Assembly (NCBI GenBank): GCA_009733575.1 | Contig: ML769632.1 | Coordinates: 36,864-100,863, forward strand | From: Gymnopus androsaceus JB14 | Taxonomy: Eukaryota; Basidiomycota; Agaricomycetes; Agaricales; Omphalotaceae | Length of the DNA: 64,000 nt | Direction: 5' to 3' | Shown here: positions 43,936 through 54,551 of the stretch, in pieces | Position numbering within the stretch: position 1 is the stretch's first letter | How the letters are laid out: each line of letters starts with the position of its first letter | Position numbers and translations under genes: made by a program | The notes under the pieces: model-generated | The model's database searches: none | Seen by the model: only the letters and a program-made list of their open reading frames with translations | What the model was told of the DNA's origin: nothing

Positions 43936-45626
43936 ATGCCCAAACATTGTGCTGCATCTACCTCTGACTCTGACTCCGGTTCACTGAAGAAAAAACCCAA
44001 ACCTCGGCAGTTATCTCACAAACCACCACGAGTTGAATCTTTGTCCTCTGACTCGTCCTCCGAAAGCTCAGATTCTTCAAGCAAGGAAGAAGATCATGGA
44101 CTGTCGGATAAAGAAAATGCCTCGGAATCGAAGAAGCGTCACAGGAAGGCCTTGAAAAAACCACAGGTCAAGCGTCAGATCATCCTCGTTTTGTGCGTAA
44201 CCGCTCCTTTGAATTGGCTCAATCTAACATTCATGCTTCTAGCAAACGCAAATCAGACAAGTTCACGAAAGCCGGTCGCTGGTTTCCTTGTGCAATCGAC
44301 CTTTTCATCGACATCTCAGCCATCGAAACTACCGTATTGGAGTCCTTGAACAATGATTATGAGTACATGCTAGTATTCAAATATTCTTTTTTTATTGTCA
44401 TAATTCATTCTCTTAGACCTGACGAAACTGATCAAACCTTCCTGAGAGCGTGGACACAACTTTTACGCATCTGCCCATTGCTTCGAGATCTCCTCAAAAA
44501 TGCTACGACTGAGAAGGGTCAAGATCGGTATATTGATGCACTAAACAAGGTACATGGTCCTTCCAACCTTTTATTCCGAACCTAACTTTATGCAAGACAG
44601 GTCTCGAAAGGAGTCTCCTCTGCTCGCGAACACCATATGGCTGTCATTCGTAACAACATTCTCGATTGGATTCGGTTTGAACAATCCGATCGCGACAAGC
44701 CTAAGCTCAGGAAAAGTACCACGAAATCCGGTCGCGGTATTCACCATCCTGCGACATAATGGCTTATTATTCCGCAGAGATTGCTAGCATGCATACAGGA
44801 GTCCAAGTAAATTCATCACTCTTCACTCATTCAATGTTACTGATTGGTCGTTAGATTTGTTGAAAAACTCGAAACTGGTCGTATCCCAATTCTTGCATCC
44901 GATTTCCCTGCCTTCCTCTATGATCAAAGCTCCATTGATGCTGATGACCCTCAAGCTGGATTGTTCGAAGGGTACCTGTTGATACGTGTAAGTGTCTCTT
45001 GATAGCTCAATTGTTTCTAATGTATTTTTTAGGTCTTTTTCGCCATTTTCTTCGGAAAATCATCTGCGCTGTCAGGCAAATTTCAGAAGAACTCAATTGC
45101 GCATCGAAACGGCATGAAGCGTGTTACCGGTCATCACATCGCCTGCGCGGCAGTCCAGGTTTGTCTCTTTTTTACTCTCGCAACATATATAATAAATTTT
45201 TCAGGCTCGTTTCACTCTTTCCGACAAGGACAACTGGCAGGACAACGATGATCATTTCTGCTACTCCGACTTCTACAACGAAATCGTAAATGAATTCGAA
45301 GATGACCCAGACGACGAAGTGATCCTTGAGACATTGATTTTTTGGAACCAGTAAGTGAATTATCTTGTCATTTTCTAAAACGTCTGACTTGCATCCTTAG
45401 ACTAGTATTTGGAAATGCCGACGGTCTTGGAGGACCATCTGACCCTGACTTTCTTCTTCCTATCGATGCTGATTCAGACGCCGAGCTTGAGACCGAGTCA
45501 ACTGTTTCAGCTCTCCAAGCTGCACGTCAAGCCTGCCGGGAGGAGCGTCTTGCAAAACAAGCTGCCAGGGCCAAGGCTAAGGCTACTACTCCGGAGGTTA
45601 CTACATCGGTGACTGTTACGACATGA
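43936..45626 (+). pseudogene. DUF6698 family gene with one frameshift and one stop
   Basis: Seven exons join cleanly: 43936-44362, 44417-44549, 44601-44806, 44855-44987, 45033-45158, 45205-45350 and 45401-45626. The product has a Ser-rich N-terminus (MPKHCAASTSDSDSGS, KEEDHGLSDKENASESKKRHRK) and then FELAQSNIHASSKRKSDKF. The DUF6698 core follows: ASDFPAFLYD, GLFEGYLLIRVFFAIFFGKS, ACAAVQARFTLSDKDNW, CYSDFYNEIV and FWNQLVFGNADG, with an acidic/Ala-rich tail. Function of the family is unknown. Exon 1 changes frame at an A6 run (44155-44160); one more A would restore it. A TAA lies at 44757. The gene is divergent from the Plavaka N-terminus, about 125 bp apart, so the two may belong to one element. 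Confidence 0.7.
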
Positions 45627-45889
45627 AAATGCCGCTCTTGCTACTACAACTTCTGCTATTGCTACTTTGCTACCCTGGACTCAGCGTGTCTTCTGCCTCT
45701 TATCACTGCTTTTGCCTCTTATCGCTGTCTTTATTGCTATCATTATCCTCTGCAATTGCATCACTCTCACATGGACTTAATTAGCATATGTTGTATAATA
45801 TCGTATCAACGTTCATACATTAAATGACATCGACTGTACTACTATATTGAGCAACAACTGTAAGCTATCAATTTATATAGCTGACGATG

Positions 45890-46105
45890 GCATATTGCCA
45901 TGTAAGGGCTTCAAACCTTGTACTTCCTTGTACTTCCTTGTCGTGCCTTGTAAGGTTTCGAAACCTTGCAAGCGCTACAAGGAAACTTCGGCGAACAAGG
46001 GCTTACATGGACCCTTGATCTTGCAAGCCATACAAGGTGGCTAGGTCCATATAAGCCCTTGCATTACCCTATACTTCATTGCGATGGGCGTGCACTTTTG
46101 CTGAT
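45890..46105. mobile_element. Word-repeat element, CTTGTAAGG type
   Basis: The right end GTGCACTTTTGCTGATGG is the inverse of the start at 22050. The interior is CTTGTACTTCC, CCTTGTAAGG, TTTCGAAACC, CTTGCAAGCGCTACAAGG and similar words in both orientations. It lies between the DUF6698 gene and the promoter of the four-helix gene. A second copy is at 42454-42677. Confidence 0.55.
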
Positions 46106-46234
46106 GGTAGAGTTGCATACCGGTGACCATTTATGAACCCGTACACAGGAAACGAAATGTATTACTCTACTCGGCAAGGCCCCGCCGACAATTTGTATCA
46201 TGACATCGTTACATTGGTCCGTGGCGCGCGCTGC

Positions 46235-46241
46235 TATAAAA
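46235..46241 (+). promoter_or_regulatory. TATA box of four-helix gene 1
   Basis: TATAAAA 53 bp before the ATG, within a promoter block (46107-46293) that recurs at 41464-41694, at 47690-47802 in shortened form, and inverted at 28970-29165. Conservation of this block across copies supports its function. Confidence 0.65.
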
Positions 46242-46293
46242 CCCAGACGATGCACCACTTTTTGATATCGACTGCCTCAGGTACATTCTCACT

Positions 46294-47077
46294 ATGAAAG
46301 AGGTTTATTCCGCCGATCCTCCTTCCTTTACCCCGGTGAAATGGTCGCAACGCCTCCTACAATTCATCGGTGGACTCTCCACCATCTGCAGCTTGTTCAT
46401 CCTTGCCTGGCCTTACCGCGCTAATTGGACATGGCCTTACCGGGGTGATATAGATGAAACGACTTTCTTTACATGCCTCAGACTTCTCGGTCCCTTTGGA
46501 ACCCTCTTGTTTTGCTTTTCGATTCTTCCAAATCTCTCAACAGCAGCATTAAAGACTTTTTTGATTGGACCACCAATGACGTGGATATTTTATCTTCAAT
46601 TGATGAATTGTTTCCTTTCTAGTGAACGTACGTATACCATTCTCCAAAGATAGAGACTTGGTTTGAATTTTGCATACTAGTGGGCCTCCGGATCCCACTG
46701 TATGCATTCGTCAACATGCAAGGTCAACATGCCGTCGAGGATTCTTCGCATGTTATCGCAATTATAGGCACCGTGGCCGCTTATACCATGTTCCTCTTTG
46801 TGAATATAGTCCTTCGACCGACGATTATATTCTTTGCATGGTACATTGCCTCCCATGATTACTGGAGTGTGAGGAATTTGAAGTTTTGGGGCGTGGTGAA
46901 GCTTTGCGGGCTATCGATTTGGGGTGAGCATATTTTATGATGAGTTACCTACCAAGGTGCTGAGCCGTTCGTAATTTTTACTTTCATTCTTTAGGCTCGC
47001 TGGTAAAGTTAGGAGCAATACCATTCAACTTGATTCGTCGCCCTCCTCGTCCAGCGGAGTCCGATCTACCTTTGTAA
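46294..47077 (+). CDS. Four-helix membrane protein 1, unknown family
   Basis: Exons 46294-46627, 46681-46923 and 46995-47077 join in frame to 219 codons. The introns, of 53 and 71 bp, start GTACGT and GTGAGC. Hydrophobic segments are LLQFIGGLSTICSLFILAW, LRLLGPFGTLLFCFSIL, a weaker one around TWIFYLQLM, and a long pair IAIIGTVAAYTMFLFVNIVL and PTIIFFAWYIA. W-P-Y-R motifs follow the first helix, and the tail is basic and proline-rich (NLIRRPPRPAESDLPL). I do not recognise the family. It is intact, has a TATA box, and has a tandem paralogue; the copies elsewhere are broken. Gene A sequence flanks it on both sides in several copies, so the two genes probably travelled together. Confidence 0.65.
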
Positions 47078-47254
47078 CTGATTCGAATGATAGTTTTTGG
47101 AGCAATCACCATAGCACTGGTAGTTAGCAGTACATTTAATCGTTATGTTCCGCCGAATAATTGTAATATCTCTGCTATGGATTCTCAGTATCGTTCCGTT
47201 GTAGAAACCTCTAAGAGGACCTCCAAGGCAAACCCCTGCATCAGGCCTGAAGTT

Positions 47255-47695
47255 TGTACTTTTGTGGTATTTATTGTTCTAACTGTCTGAATCCGTATTC
47301 ATTTTCTGCAGATCATGCAGTCATACGAACCGACCAATAAATTTAAGTATCATTCTGCAACGACTGGAATCCTCGAACGTTACAGTATCACAATTTTCTG
47401 CAAAAAAAAAAAAAAACAACAAACAAACAAACAAGCTTGGATCTTCAATGTTTTTACTTGGTGTTGCACCTTAGGCTCAATTAGGAGATTACAGTGCACT
47501 TTGTTACAAGGCAATATCTTTAGTATTTACTGAGATATGACCAGAAAGTGCTGGCACAAAAAAAAAGTCTATGAGAGCGAAATTTCTGTGCGGCCAACTT
47601 TTATGAATATTGGGGAGACCTGGAAGGACATGATGGAAGGTATAGAGAGGAGATTAGAATGGAGACAACAAACAAGGCCCTGCGTAGAGTTGCAT
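47255..47695 (+). pseudogene. Gene A remnant between the tandem four-helix genes
   Basis: TTGTGGTATTTATTGTTCTAACT..CTGAAT..ATTC..CTGCAGATCATGCAGTCATACGAACC matches the intron and exon edge at 21350-21422. Near 47648, GAGATTAGAATGGAGACAACAAACAAGG matches the last exon (METTNK). The part between is deleted or scrambled and includes an A15 run. It ends in the promoter block of the second four-helix gene, the same gene A to promoter junction seen at 41463. Confidence 0.6.
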
Positions 47696-47802
47696 ACCGG
47701 TTTAAGACAACCTAGCCCCTAGCCCCTGTCCGTGCGCTGCCATATAAAACCCAAATAAAACCATCCACCACTTTTGATATCGACCTCAGATACATTCTCA
47801 CT

Positions 47803-48860
47803 ATGAAAGAGGCTTATTCCGCTGATTCTCCTTCCTCGACCCCAGTGAAATGGCCGCAACGCCTCCTACAGTTCATCGGTGGACTCTCCACTATCTGCAG
47901 CTTGTTCATCCTTTCTTGGCCTTACCGCGCAACCTGGACATGGCCCTACCGGGGTGATATAGACGAAAAGACTCTCTTTACATGCCTCAGACTCCTCGGT
48001 CCCTTTGGAACCCTCTTGTATTGTTTTTCGGTTCTTTCAGCAATCCAGAGATCTTTAAAAAACCCAGCATTCAAGACGTGGATGCTTTATATACAGTTGA
48101 TGCCAATCAGCAAAACCTGGATAATTGCCATAGCTGTTATAGCAAGCCATAGCAGCCATAGAACTATGAACTGCTATGAACTGCTATGGGTAGCTCTGAG
48201 TTACTATGGACTTCCCAAATTATATTGCCTGTTGACAGATGTCATGCTCTATAGCAATCCATAGCAGCCCATAGCAGCCCATAGCTCTGGATAGATGGGG
48301 ACCTTGCTATGGGTGCTATGAGTGCTATGAGTGCTGGATAGCGCTATCCAGTGCTATCCAGTTCACCCAGGTTTTGCTGATGTGGATTGTTTCCTTTACA
48401 GTGAACGTACGTATACCATTCTCCAAAGATAGCAACTTAGTTTGACTTTGCACCATAGTGGGCCTCATGATCCCACTGTCTGCATTCATGAACGTGCAAG
48501 GTCAACATGTTATCGAGGACTCTTCACATATTATTGCAGCTATAAGCACCGTTGCTGCCTATAGCATGTTTCTCTTTGTGAATATAGTCCTTCGACCGAC
48601 GATTATATTCTTTTCATGGTACATTGCCTCCTATGATTACTGGAGTGCCAGGAATTTGAAGTTTTGGGGCGTGGTGGAACTTTGTGGGCTATCGATTTGG
48701 GGTGAACATATTTTATCTTATGATGAGTTAATTACCAAGGTGCTGAGCCGTTCGTAATTTTTACTTTCATTCTTTAGGCTCGCTGGTAAAGTTAGGAGCA
48801 ATGCTCTTCAACTTGATTCGTGGCCCTCCTCGTCCAGCGGAGTCCGATCTACCTTTGTAG
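47803..48860 (+). pseudogene. Four-helix membrane protein 2, broken by a 283-bp element
   Basis: It parallels gene 1: exon 1 47803-48406, intron 48407-48458, exon 2 48459-48701, intron 48702-48777, exon 3 48778-48860. Exon 1 is split after YIQLM by a word-repeat element (48103-48385), which brings in a stop. Codon differences around the break (W-M-L-Y-I-Q-L-M against W-I-F-Y-L-Q-L-M) are conservative, so this stretch was coding before the insertion. Skipping it by splicing from a GTGGAT donor at 48079 to TTACAG at 48401 would keep the frame, so a shortened product cannot be excluded. Confidence 0.7.
48103..48385. mobile_element. Word-repeat element, GCTATGG type, in exon 1 of four-helix gene 2
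   Basis: The ends CCAATCAGCAAAACCTGG and CCAGGTTTTGCTGATGTGG are inverted copies. Inside are CCATAGCAG, GAACTGCTATG, GGGTGCTATGAG and GCTATCCAG words, with opposite orientations prevailing in the two halves, so nearly the whole element could form one hairpin. The empty site is visible in gene 1 (TTGATGAATTG), which defines the boundaries; no clear target duplication. Confidence 0.8.
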
Positions 48861-49029
48861 CTGATTCGAATGATAGTTTTTGGAGCAATCAGTAGTTAGC
48901 AGCACATTTAATCGTTACGTTCCGCCGAATAATTGTAATCTCATTCTCTCTGCTATGGATTCTCAGTGTCGCTCCGTTGGAGAAATCTCGAAGAGAACCT
49001 CCAAGGCAAACCCCTACATCAGGCCTGAA

Positions 49030-49250
49030 GTTTACCTTGAAAGAAACCTATCGACTCTGCGGCGAGCAAACCACAGCTTTGACCTGTACTCTACTCTTCA
49101 CATCCCTGTCGATTAGTGGACCTTGTCTCCCCAACAGCAGAGAGCAAAAACGAACAGATCGAACATGTATTACACATATTTTTACATATGTTTTTCCCCA
49201 ATACATCAACGAAAGTTAAAGAACGAACGAAAAAGCTTTGAAAACTTGTG
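49030..49250 (+). repeat. Fragment of the gene A upstream region
   Basis: CTTGAAAGAAACCTATCGACTC and GAGCAAACCACAGCTTTGACCT match 18757-18860. Next, CTTGTCTCCCCAACAGCAGAGAG.AAAAACG.ACAGATCGAA matches 20444-20482 of gene A exon 1. The 1.6 kb between these two in the source is missing here. Otherwise 48861-49490 holds no gene. Confidence 0.55.
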
Positions 49251-49491
49251 AACGAAAAAGTATAAGAAGCAAGCAAAAGCAAGTAAATGAATGATCATGA
49301 AGAAATCTAGTCCGAGAGTCCCAGTCAACAATGGTACAACCGAAAGAAGAAACAGTATGCATAACAGAAGGGAAGGGGAAGAGCAATGAGTAGAGATGGT
49401 CGCAATATCCCTGCAAGCATCGAATCAAGTATGTATATGGCATGATCAAGGAATCAGATTGAATAAAAAAGATGTTAGCTTCTGACCAAAC

Positions 49492-52314
49492 CTATGCAAC
49501 CTTTTCTCTCTTAACCTTGACCTCCTTCGCTACCGATTTGGCCATAGAGGTCGACCCCGACTTGTCTTTCGACCCTGCCTTCTCCCTCTCCTTGTTAGTT
49601 TTCGATTTATCTTTCGACGAGCTAGAATCTTTATCCTTGCCATCCCTCTTCATCGACTCCGAGGCAGATGTCGGAGTAGGAGGGGGAACATAAGAAGCCG
49701 AGTCTTTATCCTTCTCGCTCTTGTCTTTCTTTTCCCTCCCCCCCTCAGACTTTTTTCCACGATCCCTAGTAATCTTCTCCCTATCCCTATCCTTCGAACT
49801 CTGCGTCTGCGTCTGCATCTGGCTCTTCTTTCCACCACTCGTAGGAGGCCGACGAATGTACACATACTCCGAGCCCGACCCATCTCCCGAATCACTCTCG
49901 CTCCCAAGATCATCGTCGCCATTGTCAACGTCCCGACTGCCGGATCCCATTGGGCTCGACGACCTTGATCTCGTACCGGAACGCGAACGAGGACCATCAC
50001 CACGTCCCCGTCCACCCCGTCCCCGTCCAACATCGATATCGACATCAACCAACGATGCAGGTGATTCCGGTATCACTACATGTGCCTCTGTCCGACGTTT
50101 CTTCGCCGCAGGATAATCAGGGTCCCGGCGTGGATCCAAATCCGAATCCAAGTCCATCCCTCCAGACGGGGTGGCGGATACTCCGGCGAGGTTGTTGTTG
50201 GTATTTGAGTTGGTGTTTAGATCGTCCATTGAGAGATTGAGATTAACGTCCATATCGAGACCCATGTCGACGTCCATATCAAGTCCCATACTAATGTCGA
50301 TACCACCGGCGTTTGGATACCCTGGTCCTACTCCTGCTCCTGGATGCCCAGCGTGTCCGCGTCGACCCAAAGAATGGGTATGCATCATCGACGGATGGAT
50401 AGCATTCACGCCTGATAAACTTCCTACACCTCCAAACCCACTCGACGAAGCAGAAGCAGAAGTAGGGGAAACGGAGTCCGATACTGTGCCTGACTTGTTG
50501 GCTCCATCACCGAAATCCACCTCCACTAAAGACATCCGCCAACATCTGCTGTCTGGCCATATTATCAAAGCCGGAGCTCGGGTTGCGCATGCTACTGTGT
50601 CCGTGTGGGTATTGGCTATGAGCTAAATGTGAAAGTTGACCCATACCCATACCGATCCCGAACGGATATGGATCAGCGCTACTGCTTCCGCCGGCGTTGT
50701 TACTGCTGCCTCCGCTACGTATACCCGGGATGTTGACGCTCAAGGGTACGGTGGAGCTACTACTGCTACGACCCCAGGAGTCTCTCGGGTGTGGATGACT
50801 TGACCCAGAGGAAGCAAGTGGAATCGTAGATGCGGGGGCAGCATTAGACAGAAAATCCAGCCACGAATCCGAGTTGGAACCAGCGTTGGGATTTGGGTTG
50901 GGACTAGTGAGTGCGTTGAGGGAGGAAGGGGATCCTGTGCCTTTAGGAGAGTCAGCAAACGAAAGATACGAGAAAGAAAATAGCTTACCACCGCCACGGT
51001 CGACGGCATCAAAAAAAGCGACGAGGTCACTTATTTCTGAAGCGGGTGCTGACGCAGATGTCGAGCCTCTGTAATGATGGTCTTGAGAATGCTGACGATG
51101 AGATCCGTCAATTGGGGATTGGCGTGGAGGTCGACCATGGCCAGCGGCCTGCGCAGCCTGGAGAGCAGCTAATCTCTCTCTGCGCTGAGCAACCTGCTGT
51201 TGATGCTGTTGCTGTAGCATCATTTGCTGGTACATCATCCTCGCACCCATGCTCTCGTCACCACGACCCATACTCATAGCAGATAAATCGAGATGCGGAG
51301 GCGGGGAAGTGATGGCGAAAATATCGTTGGGAAAGCGGGACATGTCGTTCAAGTTGTACGGGTAGCCAGGAGGATAGCCAGCACGGGAGAAATCTGCCCG
51401 GGAGAAAGTTGGAGGATGGCTATGGTAAGATGGCGAACGACTTTTGCTGCGAGAGTCGCGGTGGACATGAGAATGGGAACGTTTGCGTGGATTTGGGGAT
51501 CTGCCTCTGCCTTGGTCACGGTCACGATCTCTGTCGGGTGAGGATGGACGTGTAGTAGGAGGCGATGGAACAGGTGTGGGGACTTCTTTGTGACGACTGG
51601 AAGTTGGCGCCAAAGTCTTGCTATTTCCTTGCTTCATTTTCGGCTTTGATTTGGAGGTAGCTGAAGGAGGAGGAGGAGCAGTTTCTCGACGGGCTCGTCA
51701 TCGATCATCGTCAGCTTCGCCAACATCGTCTAGTTTGGTCGACGCGTTGCCGGAGAAATCACCAGGTCCCTTGCAGTCTTTTTCGCCTCCATACTATTCC
51801 TGGCATAAGTGCAAGCTGCGAGAAAAAGGAGATCCACAGACCCTAACGTGTCGCTTGACGATATCGCGAATATCCATCGAAGAATATTCGTACAACTTTT
51901 CATGTTGACCAGGTTTCTCGTCTAATTATAAATAAAGTTGACAATCTGAACAACGAAATGTCACCAACACTCACCGAATATAATAACCGCAACATCTACG
52001 CTGCACAGTACGCCCAGTTCGTATGCTTTTTTGAAAAGTCCATTCTTTCGCTATTCAAGTCGAAGAAGGATAATTTTAGATTTTAGTAAACGCCAAGACC
52101 AAGTCAGCACAAAAATAGCTAGAAAAAGGCTCAGCATACCTTTAAAAAGGTAACTGAGCGGTTTCGTTCGTGCTATCAGCTTTTGTCAGTAATCCCATTC
52201 CAAGGCGAATTCGAGCGATTCAGCGACCACAACAGCGTCCGCAGCACCCTCCAACTCGAGCAAAAGCCGTTTACTCACCGTAATAGGCTGAATCTCAATC
52301 TTTCTTCGGCCCAT
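49492..52314 (-). CDS. MADS-box transcription factor, Rlm1/MEF2 type, with long disordered tail
   Basis: Exons at 52314-52279, 52172-52140 and 52050-51975 encode MGRRKIEIQPIT, HERNRSVTFLK and RKNGLFKKAYELGVLCSVDVAVIIF, the complete MADS box of the MEF2/Rlm1 class. The next exon gives DEKPGQHEKLYEYSSMDIRDIVKRH and, after an intron, YGGEKDCKGPGDFSGNA. The frame continues into a huge Ser/Arg/Pro-rich region starting KMKQGNSKTL (51637), with Gln-rich, Asn/Met-rich and Lys/Asp/Ser-rich tracts to the stop at 49492. Such factors bind A/T-rich CArG-like sites and in yeast act below the cell-wall integrity kinase. An in-frame TGA lies at 51700-51698, and the frame changes near 50510, where a short 37-bp intron or a one-base error would restore it. 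An intron of 48 bp interrupts at about 50988. Confidence 0.8.
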
Positions 52315-54551
52315 GTCCAACGTCGACTCGCTTCGTAGGTTCTGGATTTGGGGGGAGGAAAAGGGACCTCGGGGGAATACAGAGCGAACGAAACGAATAT
52401 ACACCGAGGTCACTAGCTAGCTAGATCTTTCGGTCGCCGATTCCGATCTTCGGACTATGGTTGACCCCGTGTGCTGCGCTCGGCATTCCTGCCCTTTACC
52501 GCCGCTGATGTCGGCTTGATGTCGGTGTTGTTTCCGAACTCTGCTCTCTGCAGTGCCGACTCGTCTTTCTCACCGACGCCTTCGGAATCTGTTGCTAGAT
52601 CTTCTGTATTGTCAGAGCTTCCCGCTTGCAACTGTTCAAAAACCCATCAGGAACATTGCGGAACAAGAGAATGGATATCTCCGTGTGCTGGTTCTGGTAG
52701 TCTCTCCCTTCTTCCTCTGATTCTCTGCTTCTTGATTTAATATTGTCTCGGGCTCTTCCACTATCTTTGTATGGAGCTACTTCACAGTCCCTATTCAGGA
52801 CCACCTCTCCGTCAATCAACCCTTTTCAATTCAAGAATCAAGGTTCAACAACATGCGTCCATTTTCAATGATTCGGGAAATGGAGTGCTAGGTATTCCTC
52901 CAATGAGCTCACAAGTACCTCGTAGCGTAACTTAGATCCAACTCAGATCCGTTTGTTCTCAAATAGGTTGCGCAGCAGTCTCGTTGCTGCGGCCCTTTCC
53001 TTCAATCAAGCCTCAGTCACTAGCTCAGCGTATTCCAGCGTTTGATGCTTCGCTTGGGGAAAACTTCTTACAGCATGAATGTAGTCCTTTTTTTTCGAAA
53101 AAAATCGTAAAGCCTTCGCTATCACTTCATGAGTCATGACCACGGCAGGGTTTGAACCTACAAGCAATCTTCGAGTAGCATCAACAACTGCCACTTCGTT
53201 ATACGGAGCCATTTTACGGGAACAAGACAGATGGAATAACGGCTCAATTACTATGTTTTTTCGACTATCCTTCAAAATGGTCCTACCAGGCGTGCGGTGG
53301 GCCGACATCACCTTGGTCCTTAATGCTGTGAAGACCGTCCAGGTCGATGCCATGGTTGGTGCTCAATGCATAAAAGAAACGGTTCAGCAGTTAATTCGGA
53401 TCCGGAGGCATCATTCATAGCTAAAGCCTTGAATTTGTTCATACCATTCTCCCTGGCAGCTTTCTCTTCCTGCTTTCGTCGAGGCACCGGCACCTCATCA
53501 AAAAAAAAAAAAAAATTGTAAACGCATTTTTTCTTCTCGTTCAACATAACCAGGACAGGGTTTGAACCTGCACTTGTAACTGCAGCCGTCGGTTACAACG
53601 ACAATTCCATTTCGCCATATCCCGGCCGAGGTAAGTATCATACAATATTCGGTAGGCCTAAAGCAGACCCCTCAAGGAGGTTGTCGTTGTTTCGCAAGAA
53701 TTATCGAGGATCTTTATTTTATAACATCAGCCTCATAGAGGGGTTTGCTTCAGGCCTAAATATTCGGTACAATAGACTCCATTATTTTTTTGGTATGCTT
53801 CAAATGGTACTACTTATTACTGGCAGGCGCGCGCAGTGGGGCAACATCACCTTTGTGACTTGTCCTTAACTATGCTGTGAAGACCTTCCGGTTGATGCCA
53901 TGGTGAGTATGCATACGGTCCAGCAGTCAATTCGGATCTGGAGGAAGAGCGATAGTAACGAACCTCAGCATCATTCGTAGCTAAAACCTTGAATTTGTTC
54001 GTACCCTTCTCCCGAGCAGCTTTCTCATCGGTCTTACTTTCTGCTTTCATCAAAGCACCAGCCAGCGCCTCATCGATTTTTCTGACCACAAGTCTTCGTT
54101 GCCCCCTATCACACTATTGAGGTACTGTTCATTTTCCATAATAGGTTGACATCATCAGTCCTCAAGCTACTAGGACGGTATTGTCTCGAATCATTCTGTT
54201 TTTCTATCAGATGTTGGTACTAAAAAAAGACTTCACTTAAGCGCCTTGTTGACAATAAACATCGGCACGAGCCAGCGGTGGGTCTAAGCTCTTGAGTGGC
54301 TAGGCTTCGTCGCCTGCAGCGACGAGAGTGGTAGTTGGTAAGCCTAAGGCAGTAACAAGGTATGAAGGTCGTTCGTGAAGCTTATGGACGTAGTCCTGTG
54401 CGGGCTCCAAGGGGGAAATATCTCCTTATTATTATTACCGATTTTGGAATAGGACCATTCTGTCTGTTCATTCTGACACGAGGCAATAGGTTGATAAGGA
54501 GGCATACTCTTAACTTCTTCAGATTCATTCTTCCCACCTTCCGCTCTTACC
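52315..54551. other. Intergenic with duplicated remnant and tRNA-like pieces
   Basis: I see no intact gene. A stretch at 53280-53520 is repeated with changes at 53820-54085. On the minus strand both encode pieces of one peptide, EKAAREKGTNKFKVLATNDA in the better copy, of unknown origin. On the minus strand, 53217-53140 and 53622-53550 have A-box-like (TAACGAAGTGG, TGGCGAAATGG) and B-box-like (GGTTCAAACC) motifs, but their acceptor stems do not pair, so they are at best tRNA-derived repeats. A14 at about 53501-53514. Confidence 0.4.

Noticed and set aside
49721..50240. Plus-strand frames across the MADS tail
   Set aside because: They are antisense shadows of the low-complexity Ser/Arg/Lys region.
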